Positions 8,417 to 16,867 of a stretch of 64,000 bases of DNA are shown here, piece by piece. The position numbers and the translations under genes are program-made. How positions within the stretch are numbered: position 1 is the stretch's first letter; each line of letters begins with the position of its first letter. The stretch lies in assembly GCF_000718775.1 (NCBI RefSeq), contig NZ_JOCB01000030.1, forward strand, positions 21,188 to 85,187, read 5' to 3'. The notes below the pieces were generated by a model. It made no database searches. It was given only the letters and a program-made list of their open reading frames with translations, and was not told the origin of the DNA. The stretch is from Streptomyces sp. NRRL S-31. GTDB lineage: Bacteria > Actinomycetota > Actinomycetes > Streptomycetales > Streptomycetaceae.

Positions 8417-9076
8417 TCAGTGGATGATCCCGGTGCGCAGGGCGACGGCCACCATGCCGGCCCGGTCGCCCGTGCCCAGCTTGCGGGCGATACGGGCGAG
8501 GTGGCTCTTCACGGTGAGGGCGGACAGGCCCATGGACACGCCGATCGCCTTGTTCGACTGGCCCTCCGCGACCAGCCGCAGCACCTCGACCTCGCGTCCG
8601 GACAGCTCCCGGTAGCCGCCCGGGTGGCTCGGGGCGCCCGGGGGACGCCGGTGCATGCGGGCGGCGGCGCCGAGGGGGGCGGCGCCGGGCCGGGCGGGGA
8701 GCCCGATGTTGGTGCGGGTGCCGGTGACGACGTAGCCCTTGACCCCGCCGGCCAGCGCGTTGCGGACCGCGCCGATGTCGTCGGCGGCGGACAGCGCGAG
8801 CCCGTTGGGCCAGCCCGCGGCCCGGGTCTCGGACAGCAGGGTGAGGCCGGAGCCGTCGGGGAGGTGGACGTCGGCGACGCAGATGTCGCGCGGGTTGCCG
8901 ATGCGGGGACGAGCCTCCGCGATGGACGAGGCCTCGATGACATCGCGCACGCCGAGCGCCCACAGGTGGCGGGTGACGGTGGAGCGGACGCGGGGGTCGG
9001 CCACGACCACCATGGCGGTCGGCTTGTTCGGGCGGTAGGCGACCAGGCTTGCGGGTTGCTCGAGGAGAACGGACAC
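8417..9076 (-). CDS. whiI: Orphan response regulator WhiI (sporulation septation control)
   Basis: The 219-residue product begins VSVLLEQPASLVAYRPNKPT at GTG 9076, preceded by AGGAGG; an upstream in-frame start at 9166 lacks a ribosome site. The N-terminal receiver-like domain has the central VADVHLPDGSG Asp but lacks the usual paired acidic residues near the N-terminus (VVVADPRVRS has one). The C-terminal LuxR/NarL-type helix-turn-helix is clear: LSGREVEVLRLVAEGQSNKAIG...LTVKSHLARIARKLG. WhiI is needed for late aerial-hypha development in Streptomyces; it has no partner kinase, and none is seen here. The promoter matches the sigma-WhiG consensus. Confidence 0.95.
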   Translation of the reverse strand: MSVLLEQPASLVAYRPNKPTAMVVVADPRVRSTVTRHLWALGVRDVIEASSIAEARPRIGNPRDICVADVHLPDGSGLTLLSETRAAGWPNGLALSAADDIGAVRNALAGGVKGYVVTGTRTNIGLPARPGAAPLGAAARMHRRPPGAPSHPGGYRELSGREVEVLRLVAEGQSNKAIGVSMGLSALTVKSHLARIARKLGTGDRAGMVAVALRTGIIH

Positions 9077-9153
9077 CAGGCCTCCTGGGTGGGGGACGGG
9101 GCCGGCTTGTGGGGAGGAAGCCGGGACGAACCGTGCTTTCAAGGTCACAGTCG

Positions 9154-9181
9154 TCTTCGGCAGCAAACTCGTCCGCCTTTA
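9154..9181 (-). promoter_or_regulatory. Sigma-WhiG-type promoter of whiI
   Basis: On the minus strand TAAA (-35, 9178-9181) is followed by a 16-nt spacer and GCCGAAGA (-10, 9154-9161). The known WhiG consensus is TAAA-N15/16-GCCGATAA, and whiI is an established WhiG target in S. coelicolor. The predicted start of transcription is about 70 nt before the GTG. A GACAC motif, the WhiA-type core, lies upstream at 9224-9228. Confidence 0.75.
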
Positions 9182-9335
9182 GGGAATGATCACGATCTAG
9201 TGAGTAACAATCTGTGCAATTCGGACACGCGATCGATCATGCGAAGATCGAGTCGGTTCGAGCCGGTGCGATTCGAGTGCGGAAAGTGGCCGTATCGACA
9301 AAGAGATGGTCAACACGGCGTTTCGCGGCGACCGC

Positions 9336-10013
9336 TCAACGGGACTGCGGGCCCCGGCGCTGCGGCAGGGTCACCACCGACGCGTCCCCCGGACCGGCCG
9401 GCGGCAGGCCCGCCACCTGCGCCAGCAGATCGCACCACGAGACCAGGTGCGCGGCGGTGTCCGGCACCCCGCCGAGACCCTCGCGCGGCGTCCACGACGC
9501 CCGGATCTCGATCTGCGAGGCGGCGGGCCGCTCCGCGAGCCCGCCGAAGTAGTGCGAGGCCGCCCGCGTGATCGTGCCGCTCGGCTCCCCGTACGCCAGC
9601 CCGCGCGCCTGGAGCGCCCCGGTCAGCCACGACCAGCACACCTCCGGCAGCAGCGGATCGGCCGCCATCTCCGGCTCCAGCTCCGCGCGCACCAGCGTCA
9701 CGAGCCGGAACGTACCCCGCCACGCCTCGTGCCCGGCCGGGTCGTGCAGCAGCACCAGCCGCCCGTCGGCCAGCTCCTGCTCGCCGTCGACCACCACCGC
9801 CTCCAGCGCGTACGCGTACGGGGCGAGCCGCTGTGGCGCCGGCGTCGGCTCCACCTCGACCTGCGGCCGCAGCCGGCTGCCGCGCAGGGCCTCCACCGCG
9901 GCCCGGAAGGCCGGGGGTCCCGGAGTACCGGAACGCCGGTCCGCCTCCTCGCTGTTCTGCACGTCGCCCGTTCCATCAGCGCTGTCCGACATTCGTCCGT
10001 GAGCCGCAGCCAT
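9336..10013 (-). CDS. DUF3000 family protein
   Basis: About 225 residues. The conserved block starts at PPAFRAAVEALRGSRLRPQVEVEPTPAPQRLAPYAYALEAVV and ends near LVSWCDLLAQVAGLPPAGPGDASVVTLPQRRGPQSR, the typical DUF3000 profile of actinobacteria. Function unknown; no signal or membrane segment. The start is uncertain: ATG 10013 or 9992 (MSDSADG), neither with a strong ribosome site. Divergently transcribed from hemE, the usual arrangement in Streptomyces. Confidence 0.85.
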   Translation of the reverse strand: MAAAHGRMSDSADGTGDVQNSEEADRRSGTPGPPAFRAAVEALRGSRLRPQVEVEPTPAPQRLAPYAYALEAVVVDGEQELADGRLVLLHDPAGHEAWRGTFRLVTLVRAELEPEMAADPLLPEVCWSWLTGALQARGLAYGEPSGTITRAASHYFGGLAERPAASQIEIRASWTPREGLGGVPDTAAHLVSWCDLLAQVAGLPPAGPGDASVVTLPQRRGPQSR

Positions 10014-10099
10014 GCGGGGAAGGGTAAGGGGAACCGGGGCCCCGCGCAGGGCAAGACACCCCGCGCCGCCGGTCACCGATGTCGTGCGAGACTTGCCCC

Positions 10100-11158
10100 G
10101 TGACCGCGAACGACAGCACGCAGCAGCCCGCGACGTACGACAGCGCCTTCCTCAAGGCGTGCAGGCGCGAACCCGTGCCGCACACCCCCGTGTGGTTCAT
10201 GCGCCAGGCCGGCCGCTCGCTGCCCGAGTACCGCAAGGTGCGCGAGGGCATCCCGATGCTGGAGTCCTGCACGCGGCCCGAGCTGATCACCGAGATCACC
10301 CTCCAGCCGGTGCGCCGGCACGACGTGGACGCGGCGATCTTCTTCAGCGACATCGTGGTCCCGCTCAAGGCCATCGGCCTCGACCTGGACATCAAGCCCG
10401 GCGTCGGCCCGGTCGTCGAGCAGCCCGTGCGCACCCGCGCCGACCTGGCCCGGCTGCGCGACCTCACCCCCGAGGACGTGCCGTACGTCACCGAGGCCAT
10501 CGGCCTGCTCACCCGCGAGCTGGGCGGCACCCCGCTGATCGGCTTCGCGGGCGCGCCCTTCACCCTGGCGAGCTACCTGGTCGAGGGCGGCCCCTCGCGC
10601 ACGTACGAGAACGCCAAGGCGATGATGTACGGCGACCCCGAGCTCTGGGCCGACCTGCTGGACCGCCTCGCCGACATCACCGCCGCCTTCCTGAAGGTGC
10701 AGATCGAGGCCGGCGCGAGCGCCGTGCAGCTCTTCGACTCCTGGGCCGGCGCCCTGGCCCCGGCGGACTACCGGACGTCGGTCATGCCCGCCTCGGCGAA
10801 GGTCTTCGACGCGGTCGCCGGGTACGGCGTCCCGCGCATCCACTTCGGCGTCGGCACCGGCGAGCTGCTGGGCCTGATGGGCGAGGCCGGCGCGGACGTC
10901 GTCGGCGTCGACTGGCGCGTCCCGCTCGACGAGGCCGCCCGCCGCGTCGGCCCCGGCAAGGCGCTCCAGGGCAACCTGGACCCGACCGTGCTCTTCACCG
11001 ACAAGGACACCGTGGCGGCCAAGGCCCGCGAGGTGCTCGACGCCGCCGCCGGTCTGGAGGGCCACGTCTTCAACCTCGGCCACGGCGTCATGCCCAGCAC
11101 CGACCCCGACGCGCTGACCCGGCTCGTGGAGTACGTGCACACCGCCACCGCGCGCTGA
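10100..11158 (+). CDS. hemE: Uroporphyrinogen decarboxylase
   Basis: A 352-aa enzyme starting [25 protein letters not shown] at GTG 10100; an ATG 21 bp upstream is in frame but less like orthologues. Signature motifs: [19 protein letters not shown] (first UROD signature) and [17 protein letters not shown] (second), with the catalytic Asp in [16 protein letters not shown]. It decarboxylates uroporphyrinogen III to coproporphyrinogen III. hemG and hemQ lie 3.5 kb downstream on the same strand, giving the coproporphyrin-dependent haem branch. Confidence 0.96.
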   Translation: MTANDSTQQPATYDSAFLKACRREPVPHTPVWFMRQAGRSLPEYRKVREGIPMLESCTRPELITEITLQPVRRHDVDAAIFFSDIVVPLKAIGLDLDIKPGVGPVVEQPVRTRADLARLRDLTPEDVPYVTEAIGLLTRELGGTPLIGFAGAPFTLASYLVEGGPSRTYENAKAMMYGDPELWADLLDRLADITAAFLKVQIEAGASAVQLFDSWAGALAPADYRTSVMPASAKVFDAVAGYGVPRIHFGVGTGELLGLMGEAGADVVGVDWRVPLDEAARRVGPGKALQGNLDPTVLFTDKDTVAAKAREVLDAAAGLEGHVFNLGHGVMPSTDPDALTRLVEYVHTATAR

Positions 11159-11171
11159 CGCACCGGCCGGC

Positions 11172-11993
11172 TCACCAGGAGTAGTGGGGCCGCGCGCGCC
11201 TGCCGAACAGCAGGCCGGGCGGCTCCGGCGGGTCGGGCGTGCCCGGCTTGAGCGGCCAGGCGAGCAGCATGCCCGCCACGAAGCCCACCACGTGCGCCGT
11301 GTACGCCACCGTGCCGGTGCCGGACACCCCGTGCCCGGACGAGTACACCGCCTGGAGCCCGAACCAGAAGCCCAGCACCAGCCAGGCGGGCAGGCGCAGC
11401 GGTAGGAAGACCAGGAACGGCACCAGCACCCACACCCTGGCCTTCGGATACAGCACCAGATAGGCGCCGAGGACCCCGGCGATCGCGCCGGACGCGCCGA
11501 TCAGCGGGTCGGCGGAGTCGGCGTTGAACAGCGCGAAGCCGTAGCCGGCCGCGTAGCCGCAGACGACGTAGAAGAGCAGGTAGCGGATGTGGCCCATCCG
11601 GTCCTCGACGTTGTTGCCGAAGATCAGCAGGAAGAGCATGTTGCCCAGCAGGTGCAGCCAGCCGCCGTGCAGGAACATCGCGGTGAACACCGACAGCGGC
11701 GGCGACTTGTCGTAGGACGGCGGCCGCACGACGCAGCCCGGGCCGTGCGGGCCGATGCCGATCTCCCCGGTCGGCACCAGCCGGGGCAGCGAGCCGTGGA
11801 TCAGCTCCCGCGGCACCGCCGCGTAGTGGTCCATGAACGCCTGGAGGTGGCACAGCCGTGCCAGGTCGCCGCCGGCCACGGAACCGGCTGTGCCGGGCAT
11901 GGTGAGGAACACCAGCACGTTGGCGGCGATGAGCGCGTACGTCACCCAGGGCGTACCGCGCACCGGGTTCACGTCATGGACGGGGATGACCAC
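11172..11993 (-). CDS. Rhomboid family intramembrane serine protease
   Basis: A 273-residue polytopic protein. The catalytic Ser is in GASGAIAG (S168) and the catalytic His in AHVVGFVAG (H234), with the HGGWLHLLGN loop (109-118) before them. About seven hydrophobic segments are visible. A loop between the first two helices holds several Cys and His (RLCHLQAF, GPGCVVRPPSY). Substrates unknown. It ends 14 bp from the convergent hemE stop. GTG start at 11993, with a weak ribosome site. Confidence 0.88.
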   Translation of the reverse strand: MVIPVHDVNPVRGTPWVTYALIAANVLVFLTMPGTAGSVAGGDLARLCHLQAFMDHYAAVPRELIHGSLPRLVPTGEIGIGPHGPGCVVRPPSYDKSPPLSVFTAMFLHGGWLHLLGNMLFLLIFGNNVEDRMGHIRYLLFYVVCGYAAGYGFALFNADSADPLIGASGAIAGVLGAYLVLYPKARVWVLVPFLVFLPLRLPAWLVLGFWFGLQAVYSSGHGVSGTGTVAYTAHVVGFVAGMLLAWPLKPGTPDPPEPPGLLFGRRARPHYSW

Positions 11994-12075
11994 ACAGGAG
12001 TACTGCCCCCGATCGGGCGGGTGAACCGGTGCGCGCGGCCGGCCGGGTGCGGGCGCCCGTCGGCGCGGGAGGCCC

Positions 12076-13470
12076 TCAGACGTCCCGGACCTTCGCCGTC
12101 GCCTTCCTCGCCGCCACCAGCACCGGGTCCCACACCGGGGAGAACGGCGGGGCGTAGCCCAGGTCCAGGGCCGTCATCTGCTCCACCGTCATCTGCGCGG
12201 TCAGTGCCACCGCCGCGACGTCGACCCGTTTCGCCGCGCCCTCCCGGCCGACGATCTGGACGCCCAGCAGCCGGCCCGTGCGGGTCTCGGCGAGCATCTT
12301 GACCGTCATGGGGGCGGCACCGGGGTAGTAGCCGGCCCGGCTGGTCGACTCGACGGTGACCGTCTCGAAGCGGAGCCCGACCCGGCGGGCGTCCTTCTCC
12401 CGCAGGCCGGTGCGACCGATCTCCAGGTCGCAGACCTTGCTCACCGCCGTGCCGACGACCCCGGGGAAGGTGGCGTAGCCGCCGCCCGCGTTGGTGCCGA
12501 TGACCTGGCCGTGCTTGTTGGCGTGGGTGCCCAGCGGGATGTACTGCTCCTGCCCGGAGACCAGGTTCAGCACCTCCACGCAGTCGCCGCCCGCCCAGAT
12601 GTCCTCGTGCCCGCGCACCCGCATCGCGAGATCGGTGAGCAGGCCGCCCCGGGCGCCGAGCGGCAGGCCGGCCGCCCGGGCGAGCCCGGTCTCCGGGCGG
12701 ACGCCGATCCCGAGGACCACCAGGTCCGCGGGGTACTCGGCGTCCGCCGTGGCCACCGCCCGGACCCGGCCGTCCCCGCCGGTGAGGACCTCGGTGACCT
12801 CGGCGTCGTTCACCATCGTGATGCCCAGGCCCTCCATGGCCCGGTGCACCAGCCGGCCCATGTCCGGGTCGAGCGTCGACATGGGCTCCTTGCCCCGGTT
12901 GACGACCGTCACCTCGAAGCCCCGGTTGATCAGCGCCTCGGCCATCTCGACGCCGATGTAGCCGGCGCCCACCACCACGGCCCTGCGGCCACGCGTGCGG
13001 GCCAGCGTGTCCAGCAGCGCCTGCCCGTCGTCGAGGGTCTGCACCCCGTGCACCCCGCGGGCGTCCACGCCGGGCAGATCCGGGCGGACCGGCCGGGCGC
13101 CGGTGGCGATGACGAGCTTGTCGTACGGCGTCCACGACTCGGCGCCGGAGTCGACGTCGCGCGCGCGTACCCGCCGCCCGGCCGGGTCGATCTCCGTGAC
13201 CTCCGTGCGCATCCGCAGGTCGATGTCCCGCCCGCGGTGCTCCTCGGCCGTACGGGCGATCAGCCGGTCCCGGTCCGGGACCTCCCCGCCCACCCAGTAC
13301 GGGATGCCGCACGCGGAGAAAGAGGTGAAGTGGCCGCGCTCGAAGACCACGATCTCCAGCTCCCCGGGCCCCCTCAGCCGCCGGGCCTGCGACGCCGCGG
13401 ACATGCCCGCGGCGTCGCCGCCGATCACGACCAGCCGTTCCCTGCCGCCCCGCCCATCGCTGATGCTCAT
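12076..13470 (-). CDS. FAD/NAD(P)-dependent disulfide oxidoreductase (CoA-disulfide reductase / NADH oxidase type)
   Basis: 464 residues. FAD-binding VVIGGDAAGMSAASQA near residue 14, the redox Cys in SFSACGIPYWVGG (about residue 53), NAD-binding VVVGAGYIGVEMAEAL, then the second FAD motif DIWAGGDCVE. The Cys context matches CoA-disulfide reductases and related Nox/persulfide reductases, not glutathione reductases. The C-terminal dimerisation domain (GVVGTAVSKVCDLEIGRTGL) is present. Substrate could be a low-molecular-weight disulfide, a persulfide or oxygen; sequence alone does not decide. Confidence 0.85.
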   Translation of the reverse strand: MSISDGRGGRERLVVIGGDAAGMSAASQARRLRGPGELEIVVFERGHFTSFSACGIPYWVGGEVPDRDRLIARTAEEHRGRDIDLRMRTEVTEIDPAGRRVRARDVDSGAESWTPYDKLVIATGARPVRPDLPGVDARGVHGVQTLDDGQALLDTLARTRGRRAVVVGAGYIGVEMAEALINRGFEVTVVNRGKEPMSTLDPDMGRLVHRAMEGLGITMVNDAEVTEVLTGGDGRVRAVATADAEYPADLVVLGIGVRPETGLARAAGLPLGARGGLLTDLAMRVRGHEDIWAGGDCVEVLNLVSGQEQYIPLGTHANKHGQVIGTNAGGGYATFPGVVGTAVSKVCDLEIGRTGLREKDARRVGLRFETVTVESTSRAGYYPGAAPMTVKMLAETRTGRLLGVQIVGREGAAKRVDVAAVALTAQMTVEQMTALDLGYAPPFSPVWDPVLVAARKATAKVRDV

Positions 13471-13479
13471 GGGGACACG

Positions 13480-14493
13480 CTAAGGGGCGTCGGGGCCCCG
13501 GCCCCGCCCGGGCCCCCGCGCGGCGTCCGGTTCCGGACGGGCCGCGGGCAGCGGGCCCGGCGCCGCCGTCGCGGGCGCCGCACGGCGCGGCAGCCGCGGG
13601 CGGAGGACGCGCCGCCACACCACCGTCACCAGCGCGGCGAGGGCCGCGAACGGCAGGACGGCACCGAGTGCCAGGACGATCCAGCACAGCAGGGCGACGA
13701 ACACGTGCCAGCCACCCGCCAGCGCGTCCGTGAAGCCGGGGCCGTCGTCCGCCGCCCGTACCGGGGTCCCGGACAGCGTCAGCGTGATGGTGGCCAGACC
13801 GGTGCGGTCCCTCAGGGACGCCTGCCGGGCCAGCAGCGCCTCCAGCTCGGCCTGCCGGTCGCTCAGCCCGCCCTCCAGCGCGACGACGTCGCTCAGCCGC
13901 TCCGCCTTGTCCATCAGCGCCCGGATCCGGTCGACGCCGGCCCGCTGCGACCTGATCCGGCTGTCCACGTCCACGACCTGGTCGGTGACGTCGGACGCCT
14001 TGGCCGTGCGGCGGACCAGCCGGCCGGTGCCCGCCAGCCCGGCGAGGACCTCGTCGTACTTCCCGGTGGGCACGCGCAGCACGACCTCGGTGCGCTCCCG
14101 GCCGCCGGAGTCCCGGCTCGTCGTCTCCTCGCCGACGTAACCGCCCGCCTCCTCGGCGCGCGTGCGGGCCTTCGCCAGCGCCCCGGGCACGTCGTCGACC
14201 TCGACGGTGAGGGCCGCGGTGCGGATGACCGCGTCCGGCACGAGCCGGGGCGTCCCGCCCGGGGCCGTCCCCTTCTCCGCCGCGCCGCCCGGGGCGCCGG
14301 CCCGCGCGGCGGCGGCGTCCGGGCGGGACTTCGCGGAGTAGCCCTTGTCGTCGGCGCCGCCGCACCCGGCGAGCGCGAGGCAGGCGGCGAGCAGAACGGC
14401 GGCCACGGCCCGCGGAGGGCGCGCGGAGCGCTGGGCGCGGACGGAGCCCGGTGCCGGGCGTGGTCTGCGGACGGAGCGTGGTGTGCGGCGCAT
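13480..14493 (-). CDS. DUF4349 lipoprotein
   Basis: Begins MRRTPRSVRRPRPAPG at ATG 14493. A basic, twin-Arg-rich leader precedes a hydrophobic stretch and lipobox LALAGC, so a membrane-anchored extracytoplasmic lipoprotein is expected. The DUF4349 domain follows (RTAALTVEVDDVPGALAKARTRAEEAGGYVGEE, then a coiled-coil DVDSRIRSQRAGVDRIRALMDKAERLSDVVALEGGLSDRQAELEAL). A membrane helix near the C-terminus (FVALLCWIVLALGAVLPFAALAALVTVV) precedes a Pro/Ala/Arg-rich tail. Role unknown. The 5' ends of this gene and hemG are divergent, 161 bp apart. Confidence 0.85.
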   Translation of the reverse strand: MRRTPRSVRRPRPAPGSVRAQRSARPPRAVAAVLLAACLALAGCGGADDKGYSAKSRPDAAAARAGAPGGAAEKGTAPGGTPRLVPDAVIRTAALTVEVDDVPGALAKARTRAEEAGGYVGEETTSRDSGGRERTEVVLRVPTGKYDEVLAGLAGTGRLVRRTAKASDVTDQVVDVDSRIRSQRAGVDRIRALMDKAERLSDVVALEGGLSDRQAELEALLARQASLRDRTGLATITLTLSGTPVRAADDGPGFTDALAGGWHVFVALLCWIVLALGAVLPFAALAALVTVVWRRVLRPRLPRRAAPATAAPGPLPAARPEPDAARGPGRGRGPDAP

Positions 14494-14653
14494 GGGCGGG
14501 TACCCCCCGGGGTCTGTGCTCGATGACGCTCCTTCGACGGCGGCGCGGACGGGAACGTTCGGCGCCACCGGTCCCGGAGCGGTCACGGGCCGGTCTCGCC
14601 CCGGACACCGGGGCCCGGCGGGACCGTGGTCGCGGTCTGAGAGAGTGGGGTGC

Positions 14654-16108
14654 ATGAGCACAACGGGTAGGGGCCTCGGGCACGTCGTCGTCATCGGGGC
14701 CGGCATCGCGGGGCTGGCCGCCGCGCACCGGCTGCTGGGGCGCGGCGCGCGCGTGACCGTACTGGAGGCCGGGGACCGGGTCGGCGGCAAGCTGCTGCCC
14801 GGCGAGATCGCCGGCGTGCGCGTCGACCTGGGCGCCGAGTCCATGCTGGCCCGCCGCCCCGAGGCGGTGGAGCTCGCCCGCGAGGCGGGCCTCGCCGAGC
14901 AGCTCCAGCCGCCGGCCACCGCCACCGCCTCGATCTGGACCCGGGGCGCCCTGCGCCCCATGCCCAAGGGCCATGTCATGGGCGTGCCGGGCACCGCCGC
15001 CGCGCTCGGCGGCGTCCTCACCGCCGAGGGCCTCGCCCGCATCGAGCGCGACGCCGACCTGCCCCGCACCGAGATCGGCGACGACGTCGCGGTGGGGGAG
15101 TACGTGGCGGCCCGGCTCGGCCGCGAGGTCGTCGACCGGCTGGTCGAACCCCTGCTCGGCGGGGTCTACGCGGGCGACGCCTACCGCATCTCGATGCGCT
15201 CGGCCGTCCCGCAGCTCTTCCAGGCCGCCCGCGCCCACACCTCCCTCACCGAGGGCGTCCGGGAGATCCAGGCCGGGGCCGCCGCCCAACGGCAGACCGG
15301 GCCGGTCTTCATGGGCATCGCCGGCGGCGTCGGACGGCTGCCGCTAGCGGTCGCCGAGTCGGTCCGCGCCCGCGGCGGCGAGATCCTGACCGGGACGCCC
15401 GCGCGCGCCCTGCGCCGGGACGCGGCCGGCGGCTGGCTGATCACCGCCGGCGAACGCCTGCTGCACGCCGACGCGGTGATCGTCGCCGTACCCGCCCCGG
15501 CCGCCGCCGCGCTGCTGCGCGACGAGTCCCCGGGCGCCGCCGCCGAGCTGGCCGCCGTCGAGTACGCCTCCATGGCGCTGATCACCCTCGCCTACCGGCG
15601 CGCCGACACGGAGCTGCCCGAGGGCAGCGGCTTCCTGGTCCCGCCCGTGGACGGCCGCACCATCAAGGCGTCGACCTTCGCCTCCCGGAAGTGGGGCTGG
15701 ATCGCCGAGGAGGACCCGGACGTCGTCGTGCTGCGCACCTCGGTGGGCCGCCACGGCGAGACGGAGGTGCTCGGCTGGGACGACGCCGACCTGGTCGAGG
15801 TCTCCCGGCACGACCTGCGGGAGGCCACCGGCCTCACCGCCCGGCCCCTGCGCACCCGGGTCACCCGCTGGACCGACGGCCTGCCCCAGTACCCGGTCGG
15901 ACACCACGCGCGCGTGGCCCGCGTCCGCGCGCACGTCGCCCGGCTCCCCGGGCTCGCGGTGTGCGGCGCGCAGTACGACGGCGTCGGCATCCCGGCCTGC
16001 GTCGCGAGCGCGTACGCGGCCGTCGACCAGCTCGCCGGCGACCTCGGCGGGGTCGAGGAGCTGACGGCCAACCCGGTGCAGAGCCTGCACGGCGGAGCGG
16101 GAGAATAG
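14654..16108 (+). CDS. hemG: Protoporphyrinogen/coproporphyrinogen oxidase (HemG/HemY, CgoX)
   Basis: 484 residues from ATG 14654 ([27 protein letters not shown]). FAD dinucleotide motif [10 protein letters not shown], then [14 protein letters not shown] and the flavin amine-oxidase-type fold; C-terminal [16 protein letters not shown] and [16 protein letters not shown] are typical of this oxidase. Because hemQ follows only 5 bp downstream, the physiological substrate is probably coproporphyrinogen III (coproporphyrin-dependent pathway), as established for actinobacteria. Confidence 0.93.
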   Translation: MSTTGRGLGHVVVIGAGIAGLAAAHRLLGRGARVTVLEAGDRVGGKLLPGEIAGVRVDLGAESMLARRPEAVELAREAGLAEQLQPPATATASIWTRGALRPMPKGHVMGVPGTAAALGGVLTAEGLARIERDADLPRTEIGDDVAVGEYVAARLGREVVDRLVEPLLGGVYAGDAYRISMRSAVPQLFQAARAHTSLTEGVREIQAGAAAQRQTGPVFMGIAGGVGRLPLAVAESVRARGGEILTGTPARALRRDAAGGWLITAGERLLHADAVIVAVPAPAAAALLRDESPGAAAELAAVEYASMALITLAYRRADTELPEGSGFLVPPVDGRTIKASTFASRKWGWIAEEDPDVVVLRTSVGRHGETEVLGWDDADLVEVSRHDLREATGLTARPLRTRVTRWTDGLPQYPVGHHARVARVRAHVARLPGLAVCGAQYDGVGIPACVASAYAAVDQLAGDLGGVEELTANPVQSLHGGAGE

Positions 16109-16113
16109 GGGCC

Positions 16114-16845
16114 ATGAGTGACGACGCCCCCATCATTGAGACCGGCAGGATCCCGAACAAGGGCAAGCTGGCCAAGGACCTCAACGAGGTCATCCGCTAC
16201 ACCCTGTGGTCGGTGTTCAGGCTGAAGGACGTGCTCCCGGAGGACCGCACCGGTTACGCCGACGAGGTCCAGGAGCTGTTCGACCAGCTCGCCGCCAAGG
16301 ACGTGACGGTCCGCGGCACCTACGACGTCTCCGGCCTGCGCGCCGACGCCGACCTCATGATCTGGTGGCACGCCGAGACCAGCGACCAGCTCCAGGACGC
16401 GTACAACCTCTTCCGCCGCACCAGGCTGGGCCGCGCGCTCACTCCCGTGTGGTCGAACATGGCGCTGCACCGCCCCGCCGAGTTCAACCGCTCGCACATC
16501 CCGGCCTTCCTCGCCGACGAGACGCCCCGCGACTACGTCAGCGTCTACCCGTTCGTGCGCTCCTACGACTGGTACCTGCTGCCCGACGAGGACCGCCGCC
16601 GCATGCTCGCCGACCACGGCAAGATGGCCCGCGGCTACCCGGACGTCCGCGCCAACACGGTCGCCTCGTTCTCGCTCGGCGACTACGAGTGGCTGCTGGC
16701 CTTCGAGGCCGACGAGCTGTACCGCATCGTCGACCTCATGCGCCACCTGCGCGCCTCCGAGGCCCGTATGCACGTCCGCGAGGAGGTCCCCTTCTTCACG
16801 GGCCGCCGCAAGGACATCGGGGACCTGGTGGCGGGCCTGGCCTGA
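16114..16845 (+). CDS. hemQ: Coproheme decarboxylase HemQ (chlorite-dismutase-like)
   Basis: 243 residues. The chlorite-dismutase fold is evident. H168 in [14 protein letters not shown] corresponds to the axial haem ligand, and Tyr145 in [14 protein letters not shown] to the catalytic radical Tyr of HemQ. The arginine of true chlorite dismutases is not evident, favouring decarboxylase function. It converts coproheme to haem b, the last step of the pathway. Separated from hemG by 5 bp, so co-transcribed. Confidence 0.95.
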   Translation: MSDDAPIIETGRIPNKGKLAKDLNEVIRYTLWSVFRLKDVLPEDRTGYADEVQELFDQLAAKDVTVRGTYDVSGLRADADLMIWWHAETSDQLQDAYNLFRRTRLGRALTPVWSNMALHRPAEFNRSHIPAFLADETPRDYVSVYPFVRSYDWYLLPDEDRRRMLADHGKMARGYPDVRANTVASFSLGDYEWLLAFEADELYRIVDLMRHLRASEARMHVREEVPFFTGRRKDIGDLVAGLA

Positions 16846-16867
16846 CGGGGCACCCCGGCGGGCCCGC

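Noticed and set aside
12511..14526. 671-codon plus-strand open frame
   Set aside because: Antisense to the oxidoreductase and the DUF4349 gene, whose motifs and codon pattern are clear.
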